A DNA stretch of 64,000 nucleotides from Thunnus maccoyii (lineage: Eukaryota > Chordata > Actinopteri > Scombriformes > Scombridae). The first letter of the stretch is position 1; every line of letters starts with the position of its first letter. The notes beneath the pieces are model-generated. The model had not been told where the DNA came from. It saw only the letters and a program-made list of their open reading frames with translations, and made no database searches. The position numbers and the translations under genes are program-made. The stretch spans positions 18,486,611-18,550,610 of the forward strand of contig NC_056552.1 of NCBI RefSeq assembly GCF_910596095.1, read 5' to 3'. This document shows, piece by piece, positions 32,191-44,041 of the stretch.

Positions 32191-35100
32191 ATGCCGTCAA
32201 ATGGGAATCGTCCCCTGAAGTTGCAGTTCGGTCTAATCAACCATGAGGGTCGCTACCTCACAGCTGAGACCTTTGGCTTCAAGGTACAAACATGACATCT
32301 ACATATGAAATAAGCACTTTGACATTGTTGTATAGAACAAGACTTTGAGGGATACATTCCTTGTCCTTCAGGTAAATGCATCTGCACCCAGCTTGAAGAA
32401 GAAACAGATATGGACTCTTGAGCAGGACTCTCAGGACACCCAGGTGGTCTACTTGCGCAGCCACCTGGGACGCTACCTGACCTCCGACAAGGATGGCAAG
32501 GTCACCTGTGAGGCCGATGGGCACAATTCAGACTGCCGCTTCCTCATCGTGGCTCAGTCAGATGGCCGCTGGGCCCTGCAGTCTGAGCAGCACCTCCGCT
32601 TCTTCGGCGGCTCTCGGGACTACCTGTCCTGCTTTGCCCAGGTAATAACAGATGCTGAGCTGTGGTCAGTGCACCTGGCTCTACATCCACAGGCTAACCT
32701 ACTGTCTGTGGCCCGCAAGCGTTACGCCCATCTCTCCATGGAGGATGGCGAGATTGCTGTGGATCTGAACATTCCCTGGGGAGTGGTAGCACTCCTGACC
32801 CTTGTCTACCTGGACGGGAAGTACTGCTTAAAGACCTGTGACAGCCGCTTCCTTAGTAATGATGGGAAGCTCTTGACAGAGAGCGGCAGGGCCACAGCGT
32901 ACACACTGGAGCTGAAGTGTGGGAAGCTGGCCTTCAAAGACTGTGAAGGGAAGTACTTGTCTCCTATGGGGCCCACAGGCACCTTGAGGTCTGGGCGGTG
33001 CTCCAAACCAGGCAAAGATGAACTGTTTGACCTGGAGGAGAGCCACCCGCAGGTGGTTCTGATGGCAGCCAATGGGCGATATGTCTCCATAAGACAAGGT
33101 AGGAAAACACAGACACATCATCAAGACATGGTTTGATTTTGCATTGCACGCATTCATGCACAAACTGCAACTCCGGCAGTCTGCTAGGATCCTAAAAGTC
33201 TGATTAAATGGACAAAGGTTGACCTTATGTGCCACTGAGGGTGGTCACATGAGCCTTCTGATGACATACACTGACCTACTCATATACATAATGAAGCAGA
33301 GGGGCAGCAACAACTACAACTACTACAGTTACTACTACTGGCCCATATACACTTACTGTGCACTGATACACCCCCAGAAAACTGAGCTTACAATGTACAG
33401 GAAGTACATTAACTGGTGGACATGCAGAGAATGCATGGTCTAGGGATTCGGCCACTCACAAATGACTGGCAGCTGATAGGGAATTCATCATAATTATGGG
33501 TAATGTAGTCTGCACATCAACTTGTGCATCAACATCACATTGGATAGTTGGATCTTTCCAGGAAGACAAGATAGATGAGGCTGATATGAGAGACTATCAG
33601 CCTCATCTGGGAGACCTGAGACGAATACGTCATTGGTTTTGCAGGGCTGCCCACTGATATAGATCAGTCCAATGTCTGTATGAAAGCCTCTGCCAGTGAG
33701 TGACTTGGCCAAATGACAGATTTATTGTGTATCCATGTTGGAAAGAATTATGTTACCCAGAATATATGTATTTCTCAACTTGTGGAAAAACCTATTTTCC
33801 ACAGAATTCTATTTTAATTGTCCAAGGAGTTTTATGTGTCAGAATGGGTTTCATATCAATAAAATGGTGGTCATTTCTTTATAGAATGTAACAAATATAA
33901 TAAGGGGTTGGTGAGAAAGTAGGACATTGTTTTCCCTTTCTTTGACCAAATAATCTATCATAAATGGTGATCTCTCAAAAAAAAAAAAGCCTCTCATTCC
34001 TTCTCAAATGTACGCCTTGGCTTTGTTGGGTAATGGTGTTAACACTATTTTCTTTTGCCCCTTGGGCTTACTGAAACAGCTGCTTGGAACATATATGCTG
34101 TACAGTAATGCTGTGTTGATACTGTATTATGTATTTACTCTTCAGTCTTGTGACAGGGCTGTTGGAGTGGGTTATTTGATCAGCATGCAGTCATGGCAGC
34201 ACACTACTATACGGATGGATTACACCTGCTCCACATTGGCTTCAAAGTTATTCCTTATGAAAAACAAGGCTGAATTTCTTTGATCAGCGTAAAAACAAGA
34301 AAAACTGTAATTGTGAGGGTCATTTTACATCTAAACAGAAGTGCACTAGAAGTACTTGCCAAGTGTTCAGTTGCTGATGGTTGAAAGGGGTTTGCTGGTC
34401 TGATTTGAAACTGGATTTGGGGTGGATTAGCATACACCAACAGTGCTTGTCAGCATACTTGGCTATGACACCCATCCGCAGGCTGCAGATTCTTGTCTGC
34501 AGGGTCGAGTTACTCCAGCCCTGGGTGCTGTAACTGAATCTTTCCACGCTCATTGTTCCTGGTTAGCAGTGGGAGCTGCAGGCAGAAACCAAATGACTGG
34601 GAGCACTGTAAACTGATTGGTTGAAGGGAAGGAGTGATAAGGTGGAGTATAGAACACATATTCAGTATAGAGTAGCGTCATGTATGCATTGTGTGCATGC
34701 ATTTACAGAAACACTTACATCATGCTAAACCCCCCGTCTCTTCTACACTCTTCCTTTCCCTTTCTCTCTTCCTAACCTCATTCTGCACAAACAAAAGCTT
34801 TATCTTTCTGCGACACACTCGCCCACACACACAACCATACTGTCCGGCTGTGGTGAGTGGTGAGGTGAGGTGTGTTGAATTATTGATGAAGTTGGCCCCT
34901 GTTCCTGGAAGGCGAGGGGGGAGTCTGCTTTCAGAAACTCAAGCTGCCTCTCACCTGGGGCCAAAGCTTCTGCCCCGCCGAGCCCCCTAATCTAACCCGC
35001 TAACCCCAGCCTCAGTCAGAGTGCTGCTGAAAATCAAGGAAACACATTGTTAAAGACGGGGTAAATATGCCGTATTTAGCAACCGAAAAGAGACATCAAG

Positions 35101-38100
35101 ATACCAGACAAGGTTTTTTTGTCATTGTATATGTTTTGCTGCTACCTCATTCCAGTTCAAGCTAGTAGATTGAAAAGGCTTCAATTAAGTTCTCACATAT
35201 TTTGCCAGGCAGCACAGTTCATGGCACAAAATTATAGCTAGTAATCATGTCATAGACTAGCTATTGATAGGCAACAAATGTTCAGTAGATACCTTCTTCA
35301 GCAACTTGTTATTTTGCTTGCACTTGGTAACAATGAAAAAAATGAGTGAGGGAGCATGGATTATAGTTTGCAACCAACAAGGATGAATTATTACATTAGA
35401 CTAAAAGTAGGGTATAATTACAAAATGGAAAATATTTAAGTGCCAGTCCCTAAACTTGTGTAAATATACCTTGTTACCTTCAACCTCTGGGTTCAACATG
35501 ATGATTCAAGGAGAAAAAGGGGGAAACGGAAAGCAGAGAAAGGAGGATACACATGTAGGAGGACTCTCAAAGGACTTAAGAACAATAGGAGTATGTGTGG
35601 AGACAGGTGGGCTCTTCATCCTCCCTAATATCACCAGTGTCTTTACACATAAATTAGCACCTCCGTTTAAGCTCCCTCCAGAGCAGAGGAGTGATGTTGG
35701 CCTTCTGTTTTAAAGTGAGTACAAATGTAGTAAATGGGTCTGTGATAAAAGAGGGTCAGCTGTTATAGGGTTGAATTTTCTATCTGTTCTGAGTTGCTCT
35801 GTAGTGCCTGCAGTGTGTGTGTGTGCGCGTACGTGTGTGTGTGTGCCTTAACATGTCATGTAGATCTGTCATCATGTCTCTCGTCACCTCTCAGTGTTTC
35901 TCGGGTCTAAGTGGTCCACTCTGCCCTGAAAGTGAAAAAGAGATGATACCCCAAAGACACAAACTTTCCATTAACACACACGTTAACATACACACATACA
36001 TACAGTATATACACACAGGATGCATGCATGCACAGACACACACACACATACACAAAACCCAGGAGCAGATAAGCAAGAAAAAAATGAAGAGACTGAAATA
36101 AAACAACAGAAAATGCAGTTGTGAAGGATAAAGGATTGGGAGAAGGAAGAAAATAAGGGACAGGGGGATAGTGGAATCAGCTTACCATTAATAATAGATG
36201 TCAGAGCCATCCATCGTTGATGGATTAGTTAGGCCTGCTCCACTTGCAGGCAGCAGGTAGGACAACACCAGAAAGTGGAGCTGGATCCTGGGTCTGATCC
36301 AAAATGTGGCACTACTAAGGATACTGTGCGTCTGTGTGTGTCTGTGCAGATCCACCGGGGAGTGTATTGATAGGTGTACTGTTCGATGCTGCATAGTTTA
36401 ACAGTGATCATGGCTATGATGACAACATCTTATTTTGTATGCTTGACCAACTGGTGTTCCAAAGATGGTCATCAACAGAGCTATTGATATCCTCAGATTG
36501 GTAGCTTAGATTTCAGCGTATCCAATCTCTTTCTCCCGCATTCTCTGTTTCTTTTCTCTTCCTCCATCCTTCTCTCCTTCCTCTGTCTCCTCGTCTCTCA
36601 TCTATCAGATAGTGGCAGTGAGGTCCCAGCTGAGCCCTGTCTGAGGATAATTTCTGGGTTGAATTAGTGTGAAATGGACACATGGAATAGGTAGACAAAG
36701 CATGACATTGAGTCGGGATGAAAGAGAATGAGAGTGATGGGCCCCCAGGCGTAGGTGCAGAGGAGAGGGGCAGAAATTTATGCTTCAAATGCACTTAAGA
36801 TCAATGATAATTTAACCAGACAGTTGTATGACCTCATGATATCTAGTTTATCAAGTGTGAATAAGATGTGATTAAAGCGTCCAGGTAGCTCGGTAACCAT
36901 GACATCTTTGTCGCGTGTCATCCCCCTTTCTCTCTCCTTCAGTGTGTTTCTATGGTCTGATATTAAATTGAAGCAAAAAGCCTCAAAAGAATCTTAAAAT
37001 AGATGGAATTAGACTGCTGAAACATATCTAGAGCTTCTTTTTTTTCTGTCAAAAAGGTGTTTATCCAGGCTGGTACGTGCAGGTATGTGCATCTGCGTTG
37101 GATTATGCAGATGTAATTCACATCCACCACTTGATGGAATGTATCATGCTGAGCTCAGATTTATTACTTGTGATAAGTCTACACTAACAACACATCTCCA
37201 TAAAATGTAGGCGAAACCTGGCTTGACCTCAGTAAGGACATGCAGACAATATCTTTGTCATATATTTTTATGGATGGCAATGTCAGCCAGCCAGTCGGCC
37301 AGTCCGTCCTCCACTTTGTTCCAGACTGAAATATCCCAACAACTATCAGATTGATTGCCATAAAATTTCATAAAGACATTTATCATTCCCACATGATGAA
37401 CCCTAATCACTTTAGGGAACCCTTGAATTTTCCTCTAGCACCACCATGAAGTTGACATTTGTAGTTTTGAGTGAAATTTCTCAGTTGTACTTTGTGTTTA
37501 GTGCTAATTTGCAAATGTTAGCATGCTAACGCACTAAATTAAGATGGTGAACGTAGTAAGCATTATACCTGCAAAAAATCAGCATGTTAGTGTTGTCATT
37601 GTGATGTAAGCATGCTTATGTTTGCATTTAGCTCAAAGTACTGCTGTGTATGTACTCTCTTTAGAGAAGTCAAAGAACTGTATTGTTCTTTGTAACCCGT
37701 GAATTATATTTGGATGGGTTGAAATTACATTTTTCTGCATCTTTTAAATGCAGTCACCTAAAGACACATATGGTTTCAATCTTCTTTTTTTAAAAACTGA
37801 GCCACCATTGTCCAATAGAGTTTGGTTCCTATTGGATAAATAAAACTCTCTCTACATATGGTTATACTTTGGGTGTCCAATATTTGTGAAAGAGAAGCAA
37901 CTTAAAACAACTCTGTTTGTCGCTTATACATGTATACATAACATTTCAGGCTGCAACAATATAGTTAGTTAATGTAGATACACTTTTTTGCATATACTCC
38001 CTATGTTTGATCATTCATAGCTCCGTTAGCTTGCGGGTTGAGAGGGGTTGGTAATTATCTGTACATCCTGCTAAGTGTGGACCATGAAATCCTTTATTCT

Positions 38101-40904
38101 TTCATTGAGGGGATTGAGGGATTGGACGGGTAGCACTCGAAAGCTGATTATATCAGAGCCCCACTGTGAACAGGGCAGATAGGCAGGGCCGGAGGTGGGG
38201 TGATGGTGGGAGGTGTGGGTTGAGGGGGTCAGGGGGTAAGGAGGGAGAGGTGGGGGAAGGGAAGAAGGTTGAGAATGATGACGAAAAGAGAGCAGGGGGA
38301 GATAAGAGGGGGGTGAAGCATACAGATAGTTATTAAAGGATTAAGAAAATGTATTTGGGATATTATTGGATGCAACTAATTTAGAATTTAGCCTTCTGCA
38401 ATCTGTCTCTTGGTGGTGAGACAAACAATTGCTTTCTATACTTCTAACAATTATGATAATACTAAGAATTAGCCAGTAAATCACAAAGGACTGTATCATA
38501 AATGAGTAAAGGTTCAAACTATAACTTGTCGTTAACATAATGACAAAAAAAAGCTAAAATAAAAAGGTATGATATCAAGGTTATCAGTCATGATTGCAGC
38601 ATATGGATGAGAGTGATATAAAATACTAAAGTTGCCTATTGACTTGTAAACCTGGAAGTCAAACCACTAAGCAAAGCAGAGCGGGATGGATGTCTCTGTG
38701 TTTGTGTTGGTTTGAATTTCTCACATGTTCGACACCAACTCTGTTACATGTGTTACCAATTAAAATGTTAAAATAATTGGTTTCTAAGCGGTTTCTATAA
38801 AATGTTTGTCAATCAGAGGTGTGACTTTTGTTTGAGTGTAGAGTAGTCTCAATGTAATTGATGCAGAGCATTGCGGTGAGAGTGTCATCTCTGTATGGCT
38901 GATAACACATAATACTGTGAGAAACATGAGAAACATGCAAACTTGTCTCCATAAGATTTTCCTTCATGGTTAAGTTTAGTGTTACAGTGCATTTATTTTA
39001 TACACTGTGTATTTTATCCCTAAATGCATCAAGACCCACTATTACTGAACATGTTTTTACCCTAAGAAAGCTTTATGCTTGGCATGTCAGACCAAGTGCG
39101 CAGTTTAAGACTGAACCACTTAAAAATAACCTAACATCCCGGGATCAGACGTGATTACCAACTCTTTCATGCTGAGCCAAGTTCAATACAACAATACAAC
39201 TTGATTAGCAAGCTGCTATGGTGCTGGTTTCCCAAACTACTACTACAACTTATTCAGCAGTAATTGCACATATGCAATATGAAACACTGACATGGAGGGG
39301 GAAATTGACTGTCAACAAACACTGTTAGCAGCAGTTGATGGATGCATTCCTCCCACCACTACATAGCCCTTGAGTTTTCATGCTGTATTAATGAAAAGAT
39401 ATGCTCACTCTGCCCCTCCCAGGAGTAAGCCTCGCAGCCAACCAGGAGGATGAAACGGACATGGAGACGTTTCAGATGGAGATTGACAAGGAAACCAGGA
39501 AGTGTACGTTCCGCACCAGCCAAGGGAACTACTGGGCCCTGGTGGCCCACGGAGGCATCCAGAGTACTGCCACTGAAATGTGAGTGAATGCTCATATATA
39601 GACTGTACAGAGGAAAATGAATAAATCAGCTCCACATTTCATATCACAGATATTTGTATACAAAGGAGACTGTCCTGCATGTCTGCATTATGTCACTGGC
39701 TAAACCTGAGTGACCTTACTGTCTAAACATGTGTTTAATCCAATGCAACTCTCTGCTATTCTCTATACATTTTGACCTCAGAGTTTATAAGTTATGAAAG
39801 GAAATACTCACAAATGTTTTATAATAAATAACAAAGTGGAACCTATGATAATGTCTGTCTGTTATGTCTTTATTTATTAAAAACACAATGTGACAGCTAC
39901 AACTTACCATCACTGGTTTTCTCACATGATCTCTGCTCCCTAAACGTCACATGTCATCAACTCAGATTTTATAATAAATTAAGTCTCACTTTGTATGCAC
40001 TCATTATATATTAACAGTATTACCAAGAGCACTTCAAGGCAGGGAAATTCTCACTTTCTCTCTCTTGTGATGCCCATCTTCAGGTCAGCAAGCACCATGT
40101 TTTCAGTGGAGTGGCTTGGCCACAAGGTGGCACTAAAAGCCAACAATGGAAAATACATCTGCACCAAGAAGAATGGCCAGCTACTTGCTGTCAGTGATTC
40201 CCTAGGTTTGTTCCACTGCTTCTTCCTTTTCTACCCAACTTTTCACTAATGTACCTCCTCCCCTCAAAACCACATCTGACCTCTCTAGTTTTCCCTCTGA
40301 TTTTATTTTCATGATTTTGCTGTCATCTTTTGTCAGGTGAGGACGAGCAGCTCACTCTGAAACTGATCAACCGGCCCATGCTGATCCTGAGAGGAGAGAA
40401 CGGTTTTGTCTGCCACCACAGGAACTCCAACACGCTGGATGCCAGCAGATCCGTCTACGACATTTTCACCCTGCAATTCAGCAATGGGTCATACCACATT
40501 AAAGGTCAGGACACACCCACTCCAACAAGACTGATTTAATCCCTGTATCTCTTTTGCTCTCGTCTCTCAAACTAGGCTCTGTTTAAGAAATGAGAAACAT
40601 CAAGCACTAAATAAAACACAAGTATAAGATGTTTGAGAAGTCTCAACCTGTTCAGAGCCATTCACCAGCACATTCCTACTCTGTGTGACTTCCTGCAGGT
40701 GTGGATGACCGGTTCTGGTATGTGAACAGTGCCGGGCTGGTGTGCTCAGACGGTGAGACCCCTGAGGATTTTACTCTGGAGCTCCTGGAGCACGGCCGCC
40801 TCGCCATCCGTGGCAAGAGCGGCAAATACCTGCGTGGAGACCCAGGAGGTACGCTGAAAGGAGACGGACTCAGCCTTAACAGCTCAGCTTTGTGGGAGTA
40901 TTAA
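32191..40904 (+). CDS. fscn2: fascin, actin-bundling protein (fascin-2 type)
   Basis: Fascin cross-links actin filaments into tight parallel bundles through four beta-trefoil domains; fascin-2 is the photoreceptor and hair-cell form. Six coding exons were read: 32191-32283, 32372-33098, 39423-39579, 40084-40205, 40337-40504 and 40699-40904. All have GT-AG junctions in matching phase and give 490 residues (human FSCN2 is 492). The protein starts MPSNGN and ends SSALWEY like its relatives. S38 sits in the [11 protein letters not shown] stretch, matching the regulatory serine (S39) of fascin-1 that controls actin binding. Choice of FSCN2 over FSCN1 rests on the N terminus, on LKLINRP ... FVCHHR and on the faap100 neighbour; which teleost duplicate (2a or 2b) is unknown. 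Two features stand out: the 88-nt intron after codon 31, which I believe mammalian fascins lack, and a 6.3-kb intron holding repeats. Confidence 0.95.
37268..37660 (+). repeat. dispersed repeat copy in fscn2 intron
   Basis: Shares the ordered blocks of the 17370-17845 copy: ATCAGATTGATTGCCATAAA, ACATTTATCATTCCCAC, TTTTCCTCTAGCACCACCATG, TTGTAGTTTTGAGTGAAATT, AAATGTTAGCATGCTAACGC, and the terminal TTTAGCTCAAAGTACTGCTG, which matches the reversed fragment at 11462-11640. Confidence 0.7.
38155..38325 (+). other. G-rich tract with G-quadruplex potential, in fscn2 intron
   Basis: Many runs of three to six G (GTGGGG, GGTGGG, GTGGG, GAGGGGGTC, AGGGGG, GGAGGG, GTGGGGG) fall within about 100 bases on the sense strand of fscn2. 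Its role, if any, is not evident. Confidence 0.6.
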
Positions 40905-42095
40905 TGCAGAACAGAAGCGAGGCCTAAAACTCTTACTCCTGTTATCATAGAGGTGACTGCTAGTCACCACTGCTGGGCCAGCATCAATACTTTATGGAAA
41001 ACTAAACTCTGTGGCATTATGAGGTGTTGTTGCTCCTCAGCGATGAGGTGCAGCCTCTACTGACTTCATTCCACTCTTTTCCTCTTCCCTGTTGCAACAG
41101 AGGACTCACAGAGACAACAAACTCATACAGGGAGGAGAAAGTGCAAGAATGCATATTGAGCCAAGAAAAGTCTTGATGAAATGAACAGTGTTTTGAGCCA
41201 CTGCTTGTTCTTAAAACAGCAAAATTGGTGTGACTGAACATTAGAGTTTTTGTGTTTTTACTTAACATTTTTTTCCAATTAGCGTTTGCTGAACGATTAA
41301 ATTGTTGTCTGATCTTAAAGATTAAAAAAAAGTCTTCCTCTCAGTCAAGACATGTAGATTTCACAACATCTTTTCAACCCCTGCAGATGTAAAACGAAGC
41401 ATCATTGTCATTACAGGTATTACATGAGTGACTACAAGGAAACAAAGTGGTGACACAGATGTGTAATGACACTTGCCACTTATCCAGTCCAAGAAGTGAG
41501 TCAGTAGGCCATTTGAGACAGTCACCATTAAGCATGAGGTCACCTTTTAAAGGAGTTCAGTCATTAGCATGGTACTACTGTCTGAGGATGTTTATTAGCA
41601 GACAAGAATGATTGGGTTTCTAGTAATTGCCTGTAGAAACAGAAGAAGACTGTAGCCAAGACTGTACTGTATATGGTAGCAGAACTAATTGGATCATTTT
41701 AACCTGCAGCTGGATGTGGGAGGATTTTTCATTTGTCTCTCTGTTATGTTTTTCTACATTTCTTCTTTCTTTTATGAACTTAGAGATAAAACAATAAACC
41801 TGTATGGCAGTTATGTTTTGTTTTAGCAATGCTGCATTTCTATCAGGATAATAACAATCAAGGCTGATTTAAGGGTACTTTCACACCTTTTAGTTCTGGT
41901 CCAGTTCACGTTATGAAGGCTGTAACTCAAGTCAACAATACAATAACCAATTACAAAGTACTACTTTGTGTAATACGCTTTCCTTGTGACTACAGGTAAA
42001 CAACTGGAATCTGATCATCTACATGCACACATATTTGTAAAATCTTCAAAATAACACAGTGTGAGAAGGAAAAATCATTTTTTGGTTGAACTGCC
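40905..42095. other. fscn2 3' flank
   Basis: Probably includes the 3' UTR. An AATAAA at 41793-41798, about 890 nt past the stop, is a candidate polyadenylation signal, but it is not distinguished from chance. Nothing else is recognised. Confidence 0.35.
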
Positions 42096-42099
42096 CACC

Positions 42100-42430
42100 A
42101 GTCATGTACATCCTATAATCCATAATCTGTGATTAGGGGTCACGAGTAGACACTGCATTATTTTAGGTGGTCACAAGCCCAAAGAAGTTGGGAAGCACTA
42201 ATATAAGAAGTATTGAGATTAACTTACTTGGAAATACCTAAATGTGAAAATACTCCGTTACAGGAGTAATGTAGTTCTGAATTTATAAATTACTTAAGTA
42301 AGAGTACAATAGTATCAGCAGCAAAATCTGAAGTAAGAGTAGTAGAGTGACCCCTGAAAAAATGTTTTATTACATTGGATTGGAAGTTACTGCTGATACA
42401 TTACAGTGTAAGAAGCATTTTAATGGTTGA
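42100..42430. repeat. decayed pieces of two MITE families
   Basis: GGTCACAAGCCCAAAGAAGTTGGGAAGCACTAA resembles the end of the 58024-58345 element. AAATTACTTAAGTAAGAGTACAATAGTA resembles the interior of the 57845-58633 element. No ends or target duplications could be fixed. Confidence 0.45.
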
Positions 42431-43286
42431 ATTGAAGCTAATTGTACTTGGGCATCATGTAAAATCACGATCTTCAAATAACTTAAGCTGTCAAATATAT
42501 GTTGTGCAGTGCAAAGTGCAAACCAGATAGAAATGTTCCTGAGTGTCCCTGTGATTCAGGAACTTTGGACATGTGGAGACCAGCAGCTTAAACAGCTTAC
42601 AGTTTGATGCAAGCAGCCATTGCTGTTGCTGTTTTTATGACTTTCATGACTTTTTAAGCAGCTGCTGCCATGGCGATAGCAGGAGGTGCCAACAGTTTCT
42701 CACCAGTTATGGTTGCTGTTGTGCTGGTTTTCTTTTTTGGACAGTTACTGGTGGATGAGATCATTGTGTCTCTCTCCAGGTCGGCAACTGCTTTTAAGGA
42801 GATAACTGCTGTTACAGCACGATCATTAACAGGAACTGTTCCTGCTGTAGTACAAGCAGGCTTAAGTGCTGATGTATTGTTCTTAATTTGAGCTCAAAGA
42901 ATCAGTAGGGGCCCAAATCTCATTTTTGCCTGAGGGCCTAAGTTGGCAGGTTAAACCGACCCTGGTTGGAGAAAAGCAAGTTTTGTTTTGTTTTTTGGTT
43001 GTCTTAAATGAAAAAAAAACAGAGCATCAGCCCCCCATAGTTCATCGACACAGATGTTTTCACTTGTTGCCTATTTAGGCCTTTTCTCAGGACTGTGTAG
43101 ATGTGAACTGGCTGTGAGGTGGGACATGTTCACAGTTCTTTTCTGATTTTGTTGACCCCAGCAAACTCCCAGCATGGCTCCACCCAAATTCAATCTGAGA
43201 ACAGATCTAATTGGCCCAAGTAATCAGCCTAATTTTTCAGGAATATTTGACTCATTTGTTCAGTGTTGAACATGGTGAGTCAACAA
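42431..43286. other. stretch between fscn2 and the tRNA gene
   Basis: Short open frames at 42573-42891 have no recognisable domain, and the text near 42905-42965 (GGGGCCCAAATCTCATTTTTG, GCCTGAGGGCCTAAG) looks like a dispersed repeat. No gene is called. Confidence 0.4.
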
Positions 43287-43380
43287 GCTCCAGTGGCGCA
43301 ATCGGTCAGCGCGCGGTACTTATAAGACAGTAACCTGCAGAGTGATGCCGAGGTTGTGAGTTCGAGCCTCACCTGGAGCA
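43287..43380 (+). tRNA. tRNA-Ile (anticodon UAU) with a 20-nt intron
   Basis: The seven-base acceptor stem GCTCCAG pairs with CTGGAGC, followed by discriminator A. The D arm carries the A box (TGGCGCAATCGGTCAGCG) and the T arm the B box (GGTTGTGAGTTCGAGCCTC). The anticodon stem CGGTA/TGCCG closes the loop CTTATA-A, giving anticodon TAT, with an intron of about 20 nt (AGACAGTAACCTGCAGAGTG) after the base 3' of the anticodon, the standard position. Mature length is 74 nt. Vertebrate tRNA-Ile(UAU) genes carry an intron with a similar start (AGACAGT), which supports the call. A TTTT terminator follows at 43387-43390. It reads AUA codons. Confidence 0.96.
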
Positions 43381-43946
43381 GCAGAGTTTTAACATGCTGC
43401 TGAAGAAAATAACACCATGACTGACGATAAGTAAAGATACTGATATTAACTGGTAAATCCTGATAATCACACTACTTATTTGAATAACTAAACTACTCTA
43501 ACAACAAAGACTACATGACTACAGGCCTTCGTTCAGTAGCTGACTCAATTAAAGGAAAGTAGTGCATGTTTGTCCTTTTTCAGAAAAATACTACTGTTGA
43601 TGCTCACCTTCAAACTGTATCAAGATTCTCTTTAAACTCTCTGTACCAGCTTCACTACTGATGTACTAACTCACACTGATCACAAGACTCATGAATCAAC
43701 ACAATCAAGTCACAAGTATTCAAGGAGCAAAGACATCTGCATGTACTCTGAGCTCTTTTTGAAGGTGTATTGATTTTCACTTGGAAGACTCATGAATACG
43801 TAGAAATAATAGAAACTGGTTTGGAGTGCTCACTGGTCCAAGACATTACAGTAGTTTGGATGTATGATGCTTTTCTGTTAATCAACAGCTTTCTAGTGTG
43901 AACCACATCATTAGACTTTGAACAGAAGTTAGTGCAGCATACATGT

Positions 43947-44041
43947 ATTCCAGTGGTGCAGTTGGTTAGTGTATGGTGCTTAGAAGACAGTGAACAGCAC
44001 AGTGATGTAGAGATTGTGAGTTCAAATCCTCACCAGGAGCA
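43947..44041 (+). pseudogene. decayed copy of the tRNA-Ile(UAU) gene
   Basis: Aligns along its whole length, intron included, with the gene at 43287-43380: TTCCAGTGGTGCAGTTGGTT, then GGTGCTTAGAAGACAGTGAAC and GAGATTGTGAGTTCAAATCC. The anticodon position reads TAG instead of TAT, and the acceptor stem and D and T arms have mismatches, so it is not expected to be a working tRNA. It is in the same orientation, 567 bp beyond the intact gene, so local duplication is likely. Confidence 0.85.

Larger units (their letters stand above)
33099..39422. other. large fscn2 intron, otherwise featureless
   Basis: Apart from the repeat copy, the G-rich tract and small GT tracts (about 35813-35845, 36037-36050), I see no exon or RNA gene in this 6.3-kb intron. 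Confidence 0.5.

Noticed and set aside
42670-42891. 73-residue frame with a hydrophobic start
   Set aside because: No known domain, no splice or promoter context, and neighbouring repeat-like text; probably chance.
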